DNA of 64,000 nucleotides from Streptacidiphilus sp. 4-A2 (GTDB lineage: Bacteria > Actinomycetota > Actinomycetes > Streptomycetales > Streptomycetaceae), in assembly GCA_014284505.1 (NCBI GenBank), contig JAAFYY010000002.1, positions 1 to 64,000 on the forward strand, written 5' to 3'. Of the stretch, positions 63,992 to 64,000 are shown in pieces (the first letter of the stretch is position 1; each line of letters starts with the position of its first letter). A model generated the notes under the pieces. The model had not been told where the DNA came from and made no database searches. It saw only the letters and a program-made list of their open reading frames with translations. The position numbers were made by a program, and so were the translations under genes.

Positions 63992-64000
63992 CAGGGCCTC

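Larger units (their letters stand above)
62467..64000 (-). mobile_element. IS5-family element, copy 2, inverted, incomplete in window
   Basis: The right inverted repeat begins GAAGCGAGTCCCAAACCGAA at 62467, identical to copy 1. Base 64000 corresponds to copy 1 position 43373, so the last 142 bases, with the other inverted repeat, lie outside the window. The flanking TGA at 62464-62466 is a possible TNA target duplication. Confidence 0.9.

Noticed and set aside
43231-64000. Composite transposon bounded by two IS copies
   Set aside because: Copy 1 has its own TAA duplication on both sides, showing independent insertion, and the enclosed genes are ordinary chromosomal types.

Overview
The window is very GC-rich actinomycete DNA. 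Tiny intergenic gaps, GTG/TTG starts, a WhiB-like protein, LAL-type LuxR regulators, a SARP regulator, an ECF41 sigma factor and secreted YD-repeat proteins all point to Streptomycetaceae (Streptomyces or Kitasatospora). Most long genes are broken by one-base changes in the length of G or C runs, but their protein sequence resumes in another frame with no sign of amino-acid decay. I therefore annotate them as whole genes spanning several frames and treat most of the frameshifts as probable consensus errors. Two internal duplications support this: the inverted repeat at 1-783 and the two insertion-sequence copies differ from themselves by run length rather than by substitution.

Layout. 1-8.5 kb: three large LAL regulators, the first cut off by an inverted duplication. 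9.1-12.8 kb: a GMC oxidoreductase, a cupin, a WhiB-like protein and a STAS anti-sigma-antagonist protein. 12.9-14.3 kb: a scar zone holding a translationally coupled pair of small unknown genes and the C-terminal end of a 2-oxoacid decarboxylase. 14.5-33.6 kb: one tightly packed plus-strand gene set, visibly less GC-extreme than its flanks, that looks like an undescribed biosynthetic cluster: an unknown protein, an asparagine-synthase-type amidotransferase, a UDP-glucose dehydrogenase, an AMP-forming ligase, a TIM-barrel isomerase, a pentapeptide-repeat protein, a left-handed beta-helix acyltransferase, a methyltransferase, an acyl-CoA-dehydrogenase-like enzyme, an aminotransferase, a YggS-type PLP protein, an MFS exporter, a HAD phosphatase, an ATP-grasp ligase, a class II lysyl-tRNA-synthetase-like protein and a CaiB-type CoA transferase. 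A class I lysyl-tRNA synthetase follows at 33.9-35.5 kb. The set contains no NRPS or PKS modules.

35.7-43.1 kb: a transposase remnant, an unknown gene and a secreted RHS/YD-repeat protein of about 2,100 residues with a nuclease-like C-terminus. 43.2-44.9 kb: an IS5-family element with a convergent passenger gene. A second, inverted copy begins at 62.5 kb inside the start of another RHS gene and runs off the window.

45.5-61 kb, between the IS copies, is ordinary accessory and housekeeping content: a secreted beta-helix/PKD protein, an ECF41 sigma factor divergent from a carboxymuconolactone-decarboxylase-like protein, small secreted proteins, a SARP regulator, methyltransferases, and a PucR regulator divergent from a ferredoxin reductase and fatty-acid desaturase pair.

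How the cluster could work (inference): UDP-glucose is oxidised to UDP-glucuronate and amidated, a carboxylic acid is activated by the AMP ligase and tailored, and the ATP-grasp and LysRS-like proteins add an amino acid, perhaps lysine. The MFS pump, the pentapeptide protein and the class I LysRS are candidate self-protection.
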